Shown here piece by piece: positions 46,845 through 59,451 of a stretch of DNA of 64,000 bases. How positions within the stretch are numbered: position 1 is the first letter of the stretch; each line of letters opens with the position of its first letter. Below the pieces are notes generated by a model that was not told the DNA's origin, made no database searches, and saw only the letters and a program-made list of their open reading frames with translations. The DNA comes from Alitta virens (taxonomy: Eukaryota; Annelida; Polychaeta; Phyllodocida; Nereididae). The stretch spans positions 20,243,638 through 20,307,637 of the forward strand of contig OW028584.1 of assembly GCA_932294295.1 (NCBI GenBank), written 5' to 3'. Position numbers and translations under genes: made by a program.

Positions 46845-49800
46845 TCATGAAGCCTTTACATGGCCATCTGCCAATGGTGGTCTGTTTGGATCATCAGTAT
46901 CACCAAGAATGGTGCTTCGGTATTGATAAACTTCACCAAAACGCTCCGCTTCAAAAACCCATTGCCAAGTGATGGCACTCTTTCCAGGAAATACCTTTTT
47001 GAAAAATTAATTTAAATCAATCAATAAATAAAGGAATCACCACATCAGCAAATCAAATAATTACTATTATCCAGTGAAATCTTAAGACTTAAACAAGAAA
47101 TCAGCCATACTAAAAAAATATCTATATCTAAGTAAATCCATATCTAATTTAGAAGCGTCTTTTTCCAATAACATAGAAGTACGGGTAATAAATAGCATAA
47201 TAATAATATCAAGGATATAAAAATTACTGATGGTAATCCGAGCTTTGTGATAACAATAATAGCTAATATACCTCCTATATCTGTGTCACAGACATCAGGG
47301 CTTTACCAAAACTGTGATGTTGTAATCAAAATATTTGTCATATTATATAATGGCAACACTAACTGTAGCATCAGTATCGTATTTTGGCTCCCTATGAGCC
47401 CTGGAAACCCTTGGTTTTAGCTCCTGTACAGATTTAATCTATACATGCTGCCTTTCTTGGACTTTAATTCATCTCAAAGATAAACTTATGTAATATTTCA
47501 AAACCTCTTTTCAATATGAATATTTTGAAAAGTAGGGTTAAGGACTTACTATTGAAATTAAGCAAGTTAAGGGACTTTGGTGTTCGTGAAAACTCACTTT
47601 TTCACATTTAACCTTGACCTTAATTAATGTCAAATGCCTTGCTATATTTTCAAATTTTATTGAAACCTAAATTTTGAAATGTACAACCAATATTAAGGGT
47701 GACATGATTTTTTTAAACCTGAAACTTTAGAATCAACCAAAGGTCATTAATTTTAAAAATATAAACTTATCTGGTCATGAATTATATGAACATTTTCCAC
47801 ATTTTAATGTCTCATATCTCAAATACCATTTGTCAAATAATGGCCAAACTTCCCACTAATAAGCATTGGACATGTGAATTAATGTTTTTATAATGTGTTT
47901 ATGAGCCAAAATGTTGTGTGAAAACAAAACAAAAACTGGAAAAATTACTGCACTTTTACATAAGACCTTGACATTTGTCCTTACTTAACCCTAAGGGCAA
48001 TTTAATATAATGCTTTCAAAGCACACTAAACCGAAATTGCATAACTTCTGTTTCAACATTTTGCCTATAAAATTCACAGAGACATGAATTTTCAAACTCT
48101 GCAAATTCAAGGTCAATGGATCCTTAGCCCAAGATTACTAAAATTGCATAACTATATTCCTCTATCCAAGCATTACATATGACCTTAATTTGGTTAAACT
48201 TTTTCGACTATTTAACTATTATTTAACATTTGAGGGCAAACATGACATTTTTGAAGTGCCCTACCTCCCTAACCCTTATATTGATCAACACCAGATTGCT
48301 TTCCACACTGAACTTGACCCCAGGGCACATTTCAATATGTTCATTATGTTTGTGACAGTTGCCATTTTTGACATTTTGTGTGTCAAATGGGGGGGGGGGG
48401 TATTTACCCCTTTGCCTCATTACAACTTTCTTTTCATGATGCATGGTAGTAGTATTTTAGACCACTGACCAACATATTATAGCCACTTTTTTGCAACTTC
48501 ATTATTCAAAGAAAAAATAAATTGACTTTGAAATATTGCGATTTTTACCTTTGTGGAGGTATATGACCTTGAAAGTAGCTCAAGGTCACCAATACCAGGT
48601 CAACTTGAATGGTACATTCTCAAGAATTCCGACCCCCAAACTTCAAAAATAACGGGGGGGGGGGGGGGGGAAATAATGACAAATTCAAAGGTCTTCACCA
48701 TAGGATGATATACCAAATTAATTTACATCACATGTATTGCTTCTCTAAATCAATTTGAAAACAAATGAACCATATCATGCTATCACGCTGATTTACATGA
48801 CAATTACATAAGGAACACATCATGAACTTGTACTTTATACATTTGATAGTAATAAATAAATCTGTATTTTCACGAATATCATTGAGACATAGGAACAGAA
48901 CTCACCTTTATTGTATATTCCCTGTCAATTTCCACATTCCAAGTTACTGATTCAGAGATTGAGGCAAAGTAGCTTAATTCAGCACTGGATTTAAACCAAT
49001 CAAATGAAGTACTACCAGAGACCTGTTGATAATAAATTGCATTGGTGATAGGGTAGCAAGTAAGAAGTACTTAATGACGCAACCTGAGAGGTCATTCACG
49101 TCTGTGCTAGGCATGGGAGTCAAACCCAAGACCTCCCGCTGAGCTGGTCAGGGCCTATTTAGTAGACATGTCAGCTGCAATTACCTTAAATGACAATCAA
49201 TAGGAGACGGACACGATGATGAGATAATATATTTGGGAGTCCTAATTATGTTACTCTTTACCCTGGGAGGGGAGTGCAATTATTCACTATGGTTATGGGC
49301 AAACAAAAACAAAAAGTCTAACCTTCCAAGAATGGACGACAGATCCCTGTTTGACCATCGTCATGCCAACTTTGTACTCAACCGTGTAGCTATGTTCTGA
49401 GATGGGGTCAATAACACCAAACAACCTTTCCCAGCGACCTGACAGATTTGGTGGAGGGAACAGTGTATCTTCACTATTCACAAGGTCAAAAATAAATCTG
49501 AAACGTTTACATTGAGATAATTAATAAGGAATTTAATAACCTCATATTTTTATAGATTCTGAAGCATGGATATATTATTTGATGTATTACATGTACTAAA
49601 TGGCTCTGGTGTGGGGATTAGCAGTTACATAAAAAATCTGAGTTGTATTCTGTATACAAAAGGATATCCAAACTTTTCACAAAAAATTCTATTATCATGT
49701 TATGCCCAACATTCTTTGATTCAAAATATATTAAATGATGAGAAACTTTATTCCCAAATTTGCACCCATCTCGTCTGATCTGTCAAAACAGACCAGTGAC

Positions 49801-52371
49801 TTCTTGTGGTTTTCCTATATTATCAGCCTATAGAAATTTGGATAGTGTGCCAGCTTGATTTCATTTTGTAGGTGTATCCCATATTAACATTTTCGTATGT
49901 GTATCCAGCCTTAAAAATTTTTAGTGTAATAGATCTCCTGGCCTTACAAGCATGTGTAAACCTAGCTCCTGGCCGCAGGGCTACTGTTCCGACCCATTGA
50001 AAAACTGACGATCAATTCAACCAGTGTCTAAATCGGCGAACCCACAGCAGTCACGGGGCTTTTTGCCCCTGTTATTGGGGACGAAGTAAGAGAAAACTAA
50101 GACTATGCAAAAATATATAAAATCCACGCACTTCATAACTTTATTCGGCCAAGTTAAGCACTGTCTACTTCTGAATTCTCCCATGTTTCCATATTCTCCC
50201 AAGCCAAATCACGGAGTGTATTAATTCTATAAAGCTGGCGGATGTAGAAATCACACAAAAGTAAACCTCTTGTCCGACTTTTCTCTTCCATTAATGTTAG
50301 ATTAATGCATTAAATAGACTAAATTGAACAATTAGTGCTTGCTTAGTATTAAAAACACATGTTCTCATGCTAAAACTACTGCTTTGTTTCACAATTAATT
50401 TTTGAAATTACCGACTGACATCACGTGATGAAAATGACGGCAATGATCAACAATGATCAACTTGCTCGCTTCAGATCTTTCAGCTAAGATTTTACTGACT
50501 GAACGTAATGATAACTCATGTATATAGCGGCAAAGGATCCAGTTTAAGGTGAGGAATCTTTGAGGCAAGTGGTGAATTTGATAGCTTCACTGTTGAATTA
50601 ATCGCCAATTTGAAATATGCCATAACCGTGGCTGTGACAAATCAAAAGCCGTCGGAGCAGCCACACACCGGGGTTAGTGTAAACCCTGCACCATTTGTTA
50701 TTATATTACCATGATACAACTTAAAAAATTTATACCTGCCAGCTTCGTCATCAATACTTTGTAATTGAGATGGATAGTCACCAATAGGAAATGCATGACC
50801 TTTTTCAGGACGGATCCACTTTCCACCCCGGTGAACAATCTTCTTTGCCTCCTGGTCAATGTAGAATAGACCCCCACTATCACGTGCCTTGTTCACTACA
50901 ACGAATGTATTTTCTGCTGGATTCACACCCCCTCCATTTGGCTGGACTACAACGTGACCACAGTCTTGCTCAAAAAATCTGCAGCAAATTAATCATTCAT
51001 TTACGTTATCATCAATCTAACATTATAAGGTGTCTCTCAACAGTCTCAGGGATTGGCAGTTACATTAAAATCACAAAGCAACTAAGCAAGGATAAGTACC
51101 ACCAGAGGTCACTAGCACCAAAGCGGGTGTGTGTGTGTGTGTGTGATTAGGGCTTTACGTCCTGTATTTCTGCACCTGATGGGCTAATTAGGAGAGACGA
51201 AGGATGAAACAGCCATCCAACATAGGGTCGACCGGGAATTGAACCCAGGACCCAGCGGTTGGAAGCCCAGAGCGCTACCTCTGAGCTAGGCCCCCGCCCT
51301 CGCACCAAAGCGGGTAAGTATTATTTGTGATATCTTATTTTTTTACATAATCCAGGCAACAACTGATGCAAAGTAGCATCTATAATAAACGTCCACTTGT
51401 TTTTCGGTCATATTTTATCAAAAACAGCATAGAGCGACACAAAATGGGCGTTTTACTAATAAGTCAAATCTCAACTTTCTAACCCATAAAAATCCCACTC
51501 TGCACTTATTAACTTCAAGTTTCCTATCTTTGCCATGTTTTTGTCATTTTGTCATCATTATGGCCATTTGTTATAGACGCACAGAAACGATAGAAATATC
51601 AAAGGAGAATATAGCAAACTTCAAATTATTTCCTTTCCAGAAGTGTTTCTCTTGGCTAGAAAGTTTGGATTTGAATTTCTGCTAACATTTTTGTCCGTTT
51701 TGTGCAGCTCCACACAATTAAAAAGGTGGTTATTTATTGTGAATCCTACTACAGTGACATCATCCTATTTTCTCTATATCTGCTATGGTGGTTGTGCTCT
51801 CCGGTAGTTTATATCCTCATTCACACATTTTTTTTGGGATCGTAATATTTTGTCTTTAAACTCCCAGCGGATCAGACATTTCTTTCTCAGTTAAACACTG
51901 TGTGACTCTGCTAAATTATTTTCTGTCCATTTCATGCCGTGCAGAGCTTGCTTCGAATGATACCTAAAAAAGATGCATTTGTTTTGTAATCATGGTCAGA
52001 CATTAATGATCTTATAGGTTCTAACATCCTTAAATTCAACTACTGTATACCCTATACCCTATAAGTAATATGTATATTTACCCCAGATGACCTTCGACTT
52101 GAATGAAGCTAAATCTGCAGTAGTCCATCACAAATGAACCAGCAAACAACATGTAGTAGCGGTTATTGGGACACGTATACCATTCTGGACAGAGAATCTT
52201 GCTACTTGCAGCATGTCGGAGGGTTCCTTGTGGGCTGATATAGCCACTCGATGGGGTTGGAACGATTTCAAGTTTCGTTCGAAGGGTGAGCCAGTCTTGC
52301 ACTCTGGATGAGGTACTGAATACACATCCAGAAAAGCTTAGGAGAATAGCAAAGAGCAAACTTAGCATCAT
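46845..52371 (-). CDS. Aerolysin-like beta pore-forming-type protein, copy B
   Basis: Five exons: 52371-52082, 50978-50736, 49497-49323, 49022-48906, 46994-46845; 324 residues. Exon lengths compared with gene A are 290/242, 243/249, 175/175, 117/117 and 150/156 and all intron phases agree (2, 2, 0, 0), which shows duplication of one ancestral gene. A signal peptide is evident, followed by the same lectin-like half and the same G-R-W-E-x-L-F-G-V-I and I-T-W-Q-W motifs. Exon 1 is longer by 16 codons and carries two extra Cys. It is convergent with gene A, 9.1 kb apart tail to tail. Function is inferred from fold pattern; no lytic activity is shown. Confidence 0.75.
47000..48900. other. Last intron of copy B, AT-rich
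   Basis: No exon seen. Contains G runs at 48390-48400 and 48655-48670. Open frames at 48190-48468 and its complement are not credible genes. Confidence 0.5.
51129..51301 (-). repeat. SINE family 1 with internal deletion
   Basis: 14-bp duplication GCACCAAAGCGGGT (51115-51128, 51302-51315). About 22 bp around the usual 'gcagggaccatggcaatg' are missing. In intron 1 of copy B. Confidence 0.9.
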
Positions 52372-52785
52372 GCTTCAAATATTAAGATACTCAAAAGCAC
52401 AAATGCCCGAAATGTAACAGTAGTTATATCAAAAGTGAATGATAAGATAATCTTTCTACTTAAAGATAAGACTTCTGATTAAGATACATACTACAGCATG
52501 ACTACACCTTTACAAATTGGCATAGAATACAGTAGGGCCAACCGTACCTGCACAAATAAGACAATATTGATGAATCTTTCAAAAAGTTTTATTCTGGGGT
52601 TGATTTTAAGAAAACACTCATTTTGAAGGGTCCTTTTATTTTTGTTTTTAATGTAAACATTGGTTATCCACAACATCAGTGCACGTCTAAGACATTTACT
52701 TAAAATGTGTGCTTTTTGGGGACATCAACTTTTTTAATAGGTCACCCCCCTCATTTCAAGAATTTATTTATGCTCAAGTTGATGG

Positions 52786-52898
<113 letters not shown>

Positions 52899-53363
52899 AT
52901 GAGGACGTCAATATGATAACACACCTTCCAACTGGGGACCTCATTACAAATGGGACTTACCCTCAGGTCCTCAATTGGACTTGACCATAATATTCAATTT
53001 CAGGGCTAATTCACAAAATTGTGAAAAATACATATGCAGCGGTCCTGCATTGTGGTGGCAAATAATTAAATTTTTTTAAGGGAAACATTATTACAGCCAG
53101 GAGTTTTGGTGTCACATATGTTTTGGGTCCTTCCCTTAATAATTTCTGACTCCGCCCCTTAAAATATGCATTTTTAAGTAGGTCCCAATTCGGTACCTTG
53201 TATGAGTAATATACATTCATTTTACACAAATTAACACAAAAATATAATTTCCGCCATAAATAGCGCACGCACACTTTTTTTACGTCATCGCGCAACTTGT
53301 AGTACTACGCTGCTATTTTGGTCTGAATCACGTGGTCATGAGCAGGTACAGCTGTTTTCCTGT

Positions 53364-53431
53364 GTGTGTGAATAGGGCTTTACGTCCTGTATTTCTGCAC
53401 CAGTTGGGCTAATTAGAACAGGCAGAGACCA
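53364..53431 (-). repeat. Headless truncated SINE, copy 1
   Basis: 68 bp of SINE tail only, ending at 'aggcagagacca', flanked by a perfect 17-bp duplication TACAGCTGTTTTCCTGT (53347-53363, 53432-53448). Confidence 0.92.
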
Positions 53432-53635
53432 TACAGCTGTTTTCCTGTTTCTGTTACTTTTTCCAGAAGTAAAACTGCATAGGCCTACTGCAAAGTAGTG
53501 ATTAAACAACAGTAGTTTCAATTCAGTTTTTATTTGACGAAAATCGAACATATAATAAGATAGCAATGACTTTTTGATACCATGCATTTTCAAGCAGTTT
53601 CAACCGGGTTTTAATATGGTTAACAGCCCTGCAAC

Positions 53636-53852
53636 CAGTGATCGTATCCAAAGATAAGCAAAATTGAGCTATTAAAGGCAGAGTTATTCGCGTCGGAACT
53701 TATCGGCAAAATTGAGCTATTAAAGGCAGAGTTATTCGCGTCGGAACTTATCGCTAATATACGTTTGTTACCTGATGTCATGGAGTCAGAATTCAGCGAG
53801 AGCAGGTTTGGCGTCCCAATTGACAGCCCCGTTACGCCGCAACTGGTCATTG
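53636..53852 (+). other. Unidentified open segment with in-frame 48-bp duplication
   Basis: Plus-strand frame from after a stop at ~53637 to TAA at 53850-53852, about 70 codons without ATG start. It contains two exact 48-bp copies (16 codons each, unit K-I-E-L-L-K-A-E-L-F-A-S-E-L-I) and then a Pro/Ser-rich end. Looks like a coiled-coil coding piece, perhaps an exon or a retroelement ORF1 start; preceded by an AG at 53634-53635. No family recognised. Confidence 0.3.
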
Positions 53853-53880
53853 TACGATAATTTCCTTCACACCAGTTATG

Positions 53881-54995
53881 CGTGTGTGTGTGTGTGAGTT
53901 ATTGTTTAACGCCTCATCAGCACCTGAGTGGGCTATGTAGAGGCTCTCCAGGTTAAGATTGATTATCTATATTTGGTAGTAGAAACCAGAAGCATATAAA
54001 AAATCAATAATTGTCTGGGTTGGATATCTGGTAAAGAGATGTTGTAAGGTATTAGCTTGAAACAAAGGTCTTCTAAAGCGTTGTAAGTGGCTGCAATCTA
54101 ATAAAATATGTTTGATTGTTAGGGGGCACCGACAACTCTGGCATACCGGTGCCAGTTCATTGACTAAAAGGTGTAAATGTGTAAGTCTTGAATGTCCTAT
54201 GAGGCATCTGTGATATATTCCTTGATCTTTGCGAGTATTCAACCTACTAGGTATTTTATTTTGAATGCAAGGTAAGATTGAATGCAACTTGTTGTTATTA
54301 CATTCATTCCATTGTCTTTGCCAGCAAGACATGATAAAAGATTTTATAGTCATTTTAAAATCAGTGTATGGAATGGTAAAATCAGTTATCTCTTTTGTAA
54401 GAGCCCTTTTTGCTGCCAGGTCTGCTTTTTCATTCCCTTCAATGCCAGCGTGTCCAGGAATCCAGCAGAATACTATGTCTTTGTATTCGTGAAGATAGAA
54501 ATACTTAATAAGAACATCTAAGATCCCAGGGTTATCAAGTTGTTTATTTTGGATTGCTTTAAGAGCAGATTTTGAATCAGAACAGATAACATAACGATCT
54601 GATTCTGAGTCCTCGATGTTCTTTAAGGCAAGGTAAATAGCTGTTAATTCTGCAGTGTATATTGAGCAGTGGTCTGGAAGACGACATTCAGCTATAATGG
54701 TTTTATAAGAAGTGACTGCACAGCCTACTCGTCTTTCCATTTTTGAGCCATCTGTGTATAGAAATTTGTACGATTCATATTTAAACCTTATACTATAAAA
54801 TAGGTTTTGATAGTCTACCGGATTGGTTTCGCTTTTCTTAAGCTCTGCTAAATCCAGTATTACTTTCGGGACTGGGAGAATCCATGGCGGAATGGGTGGT
54901 ACTTCCGTCTCGGCAATGATTGTAGTATCAATTTTTGCAGCCTCAAGATAGAATTTCATGCGTAATGAAACTACTAGATATAACAAACCCAAACT
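53881..54995 (-). mobile_element. LINE (I/Nimb-like) ORF2 C-terminal half with RNase H
   Basis: Open frame 54992-53967 (341 codons). It has an intact RNase H pattern: Y-T-D-G-S, A-E-L-T-A-I, C-S-D-S-K-S-A-L and G-H-A-G-I-x-G-N-E-x-A-D, followed by a C-x2-C...H-x4-C motif (C-Q-S-C...H-I-L-L-D-C). RNase H plus this zinc motif is typical of I-group non-LTR elements. The reverse transcriptase is missing (5' truncation near 54995). 3' side ends in (CA)n, i.e. (GT)n on the plus strand. Confidence 0.88.
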
Positions 54996-54999
54996 AAGG

Positions 55000-55520
55000 T
55001 ATTACAATATTTATTTTACATGTAATTTACCACGTATTCATAGATCATTGTTAGCTCAATTTAGAGTAGGGATATTGCCAATTAATGTCGAAATTGGAAG
55101 ATTTAGGAATGTTCCATTGGAAGACAAGAGTTTGTAAACTATTTAATTCTGTTACAAATAATATAGAAGATGAATTTCATGTACTATGTGTATGTAATGC
55201 CTATAATGATATAAGAACTAGTCTTTATAATAATATTAGTTACATTAACAGTAATTTCGATGAGTATGATGATTTTGGAAGATGTTTATTAATAGCGAAT
55301 ATCAGGTACAATTGGCTAACTTTTTGCTGAAAGCTATGGAAATAAGAAAACAATTACTTTTTATTATTTAGACGTCATATATTTAAGCACTGAGATGGAG
55401 TGACATATAAGCCCTTATTGGGTCGGGTGGTTAATGTTTCCACGTATGATGCTTGTATTGTTATAATGTTAAACCACATGTCAATAAAGATAAATAAAAA
55501 ATTTAAAAATTTAAAAACTA
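55000..55520 (+). mobile_element. Second LINE 3' fragment, opposite strand
   Basis: Plus-strand coding remnants read L-L-A-Q-F-R-V-G-I-L-P-I-N-V-E-I-G-R, then after a frameshift near 55130 C-K-L-F...D-E-F-H-V-L-C-V-C, the usual C-terminal zinc-finger region of CR1-like ORF2. A 3' UTR with AATAAA-type words and (ATTTAAAA)n ends at ~55520. Confidence 0.75.
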
Positions 55521-55527
55521 CCTCTTA

Positions 55528-58254
55528 AGCCACTGTCACACTAGCCGGTTTTGCCGTAGTGAACCCGTAGTATTACGCAATAGTTGCGGAAATCGCTACC
55601 CGGCTCCAACCCAGCGGCTATAAAACGGCCACCCGTGGATACCCGGTGATACCCGGCCAGCACCCGTGGGACCTGTGGCCAAGCCTGGAAACCCGGCCCC
55701 GGTAGCCGGTTGTGCCATGTTTGCATGGCACAACCGTAGAAAGCTCCCAAAGTGTCCAAAAAATAAAAAATACCCGTGGGAGACGGCGGGTGACCCGTGG
55801 AAGCCAGCAGGTGACCCGTGGAAGCCGGTGGTCGAACCGTCGAATTATCCGTCCCTAATTTCACCCGTAGTAAAGCCGGCGGCTTGTTCAGGGGTTCCGC
55901 GCCGGCTTCCACGGGTAACCCGCCGGCCTCCACGGGTCACCCAGCCGGCTTCCAAGGGTAACCCGCCGGCTTTTTGCTACCAGCTTCAGCGTAGGCAGGG
56001 AGGGGGGGGGGGGGGTTGTATACTTTAAAAGGCTGCTGCTCCTCTAATATTAGTCCGATTTTCGTCAAATAAGACTGAATTGTAGTATATTTCATACTGA
56101 TTCCAGACATGTTTTCGGATCGTAAATAGACCAAATATTAAGCGAGTTATTCGTCTGAGAAGGCAGTTGACTGGCGGTCAAGGTGCTCTGTGTATGGTCA
56201 TGACTTGAATGGTGTGGTCAATATTTTTGACCATGATATATATACATTTTTTGGATGAGCTTTATTGCAATTCATTTTTACTCATTCTGCCAACTGCCAT
56301 GACCGTTATGTCAATTGTTATTAGCATTTTGAATGATACAAAGAATGGGTGTAGAGAATGGGTGGGTGGGTGAATAGGGCTTTACATCCTGTATTTCTGC
56401 ACCAGTTGGGCTAATTAGGACAGGCAGAGACCATGGGTGTAGAGAATACAGAAAATGCTCAATACATGTGTCAATTGTCTAATTGCCTCAATTGGGGTTC
56501 TTTGACCTGTCATTTCGTTCAAAGATGACACAGTAATATGACATTGTCTTGATTGTCATTCACAATTACAAAAAGATGTAATTGCTTTCATTAATTAAAA
56601 ACAATGTATTTTAAAATATTGTAATTACCAGGCAATGATTATATTTGTATATTGGTATTTCTTTTATACATGTGAACATTCTTATCTTATGGTGTTAATT
56701 TGAATCTTATTGTGATATTTTGATCAGTATTTGTGTATATTTTTGTAAAATTTAAATCTAATATTGATATTGTAATTAGTATTTGTGATTTGATCTGTGA
56801 TTTTATTTGCTATCTTTTATGTACTTATATAGACCAAATATTAAGCTAGATATTCTATATTATATTATAAGCATATAAATCTATCTGTCTCTCTAAACTA
56901 TCTGTCTATCTACATATCCTATTTTCGTCAAATAAAGACTGAATTATTCAGGGAAATGTGTAGAATTTAGATAATCTATAGATAGATATACTCCAGTTTA
57001 GAGTAATCATTTTAGATATTTATTTAATTTTATATAAATTATCAATATTTCGTTCTTGTTGTTGTTTCTGAAAATAATCCAACTGGAATTAAAATTGATA
57101 TTGCATGTTCCATCCAAGATCAAAACAATCTCCCTCTTTAATATGCATAATAAACAGGAATTAGTTGAAATTCAGAATTACAATTAATGCTTGTGATCAA
57201 TGATGAAAAAGCATGATTTACCCCATTCTTTGTATAATTCAAAATGCTAATAGCAATTGACATAACGGTCAAGGCAGATTGCTATTACATATATAGGTTA
57301 ATTGACTTTTCAAAACCAAAGGAAAAGTCCTTCCCACTGGCCAGTTGGCAGAATGAGTAGAAATTAATTGCAATAAAGCTCATCCAAACAATGTTTATAT
57401 AATGGTCAAAACTATTGACCACACCATTCAAGTCATGAGCATACACAGAGCACCTTGCCGCCGCCAGAGAACTGCCTTCTCAGACGAATATCTGGCTTAA
57501 TATTTGGTCTATTTTCAATCTACTATAATTCAATATTTATTTGACGAAAATCGGATTAATATTAATGGAGCAGCTGCCGCCGACAGACAACCGCCTTCTC
57601 AGACGAATATCTCGCTTAATATTTGGTCTATCTTCAATCCGAAAACACCTATGGAGTCAGTATGAATTATTCTACAATATTAGGGGAGCAGCAGCCTTTT
57701 AAAGAAGCGCTCAGCATTGATACAGTCAGGGCGCGGACGTCTGCGAGAGCACCAATGTTTGCCTCCGCCAACCTAGCTGCCTTCTCAGACGAATAACTCG
57801 CTTAATATTTTGTATTTTCGATCCAAAAACACCTATGGAATCAGTATGAACTACACTACAATTCAGTATTTATTTGACGAAAATCGGACTAATATTAGGG
57901 GAGCAGCAGCCTTTTAAAGTATACTCCTGGAAGCCGTCGAGTTACTCCTACTACCCGCCGGCTTACTCCTACAACTTGGCGAGTCACCCGTAAAACCCGC
58001 CGAGTCACCCGTGGCAGCCGGCGGCTGACCCATGGGAGCCGGCGGGTGACCCATGGGAGCCGCCTAGTCACCCGTAGAACCCGGCGGGTAACCCGTAGAA
58101 CCCGGCGGGTAACCCGGCGGGTAACCCGGCGGGTGCTGCCCCGCCCCTTTTTTCTGCCAGAACCTGTCGCCAAACCGGCGGAAAAAGCTGTTACATAACC
58201 GTTACGTCACTCTACGGGTTTACTACGGCAAAATCGCCCAGTGTGACAGTGGCT
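55528..58254. mobile_element. Large inverted-repeat element E2 with GC-rich 21-bp repeats
   Basis: Ends are inverted copies beginning AGCCACTGTCACACT, flanked by TTA on both sides (55525-55527, 58255-58257), a 3-bp duplication of the PIF/Harbinger kind. Subterminal 21-bp repeats: 'ggtgacccgtggaagccggc' type on the left (~55790-55850) and 'acccgtagaacccggcggg' type on the right (~58070-58130). Inner blocks (ccgattttcgtcaaataa; 'gaatgatacaaagaatggg') are shared with E1. Inner blocks on the right half are inverted relative to the left. Nested truncated SINE at 56360-56432. No transposase frame. Confidence 0.88.
56360..56432 (-). repeat. Headless truncated SINE, copy 2, nested in E2
   Basis: 73 bp of SINE tail ending at 'ggcagagacc', flanked by a 15-bp duplication ATGGGTGTAGAGAAT (56345-56359, 56433-56447). 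Confidence 0.92.
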
Positions 58255-58559
58255 TTAGAGAACATCTATAGCTATCCACAACTAGGAAGAACCAGATAAT
58301 TATTATAATCTGGCTCTTCATTACAACTCATTGATATTTCTCCAGGCTCAGTATTTTATCATATTGGATTTTCTCAATGTTAATGGCTTGACGCTTAACT
58401 GAAATGACCAGCTGGCGGGAGCAGACATAATGATAAAATAGCAAGGTTTGAAGGTCACACCTTTTTACATAATTTCCTCTTTTCACAGGGTCTTGCAATT
58501 CCATAGAAGCAGACAGGAGTACAAGGTACTAACTGCTCACATCACATGTCAACTACCTC

Positions 58560-58835
58560 ATACAGAAATTAGTTCGTACAGAGTGCCCAGACTGGGAGTC
58601 GAACCGAAGACATCCGGCTGAGCTGGTCAGGGCCTAATTAGTAGACAAGTCAGCTGCAATTACCTAAAATGACAATCAATAGGAGACGGACGAGATGATG
58701 AGATAATACTGGGGGGGGGGGGTCCTAATTATCTTACTCTTTACCCTAGGAGTGCTATTATTCACTATGATTATGGGCAAACAAAAACACAAAGTCTAAC
58801 CTTCCAAGAATGGACGATTGATCCCTGTTTGGATG
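58560..58835 (-). pseudogene. Scrap of a third pore-former-like gene copy
   Basis: Positions ~58590-58835 align along their length with ~49110-49357 of copy B: the same tRNA-like block ('gctgagctggtcagggcct'), the same intron 3 sequence and the last ~35 bp of exon 3 with its splice donor. Beyond 58835 the sequence switches to LINE ORF1, so the copy is broken in exon 3. Non-functional. Confidence 0.8.
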
Positions 58836-59450
58836 ACATTGTAGTCATCCAGCCAGTCCCTCAGTTCCTCATCAGAGCAGAGACTGCTCTCGTGCGATGT
58901 TATAACGCCCTTGCAGGAGTTGAAAAACCAATGGGGCTCCCTCCACCTTAATAGGGGCACCCGCAAAGGCCTCCCACTCCAGCAACTTCAAAGATTGGTC
59001 CTTGTGTGCAACCTGCACCAGCAAGGAAGAATTCTTTAATCTCCTTGTATTTTCAATATAGCCTACGTTTTCTTTCAAGGTCCTGCAAATTGTAATGGCT
59101 GAGAGACGGGAAAACCCATCATCACAGCCAGTAATTACAAGAAACTTGGGCCATGTCTGAGATAGAGAGGCAGATTGAGAGCTTTGATTTGCGTCATCTG
59201 ATGATGGACGCAAACGTTTACCAAGTCTAGAACCTGAAGCCAATTTTTCGACCTCAGCCTGGTTTACCGCTGAGGGACGCGCACCTTGTTCACCCGGGCG
59301 ACGTGCGAGCCGGTCTGAAATTGTCGATTCGGACATATTCATTTTTGTTTCCCCTGTATGGTAGGGGACACACCCTCCTGTAAAGCTGGAGCAGCTTGTG
59401 CAATGCGCACTGTCCTGTTTTAGCCACTGGGGATAGAGGACTTCACCCCA
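58836..59450 (-). mobile_element. LINE ORF1 remnant (gag-like, RRM-type)
   Basis: Frame 59342-58872 (156 codons) starts M-N-M-S-E-S-T and has the segment W-P-K-F-L-V-I-T-G...G-A-P-I-K-V-E-G typical of ORF1 proteins of I/Jockey-group LINEs. A frameshift near 58935 shifts the continuing text (K-G-V-I-T-S-H-E-S-S-L) to another frame. A GC-rich 5' leader precedes the ATG. May be the 5' end of the same family as 53881-54995; not provable here. Confidence 0.7.
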
Positions 59451-59451
59451 A

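Noticed and set aside
57895..58173. Arg/Val-rich minus frame at the E2 end
   Set aside because: Same cause as in E1: 21-bp repeats of a transposon end.
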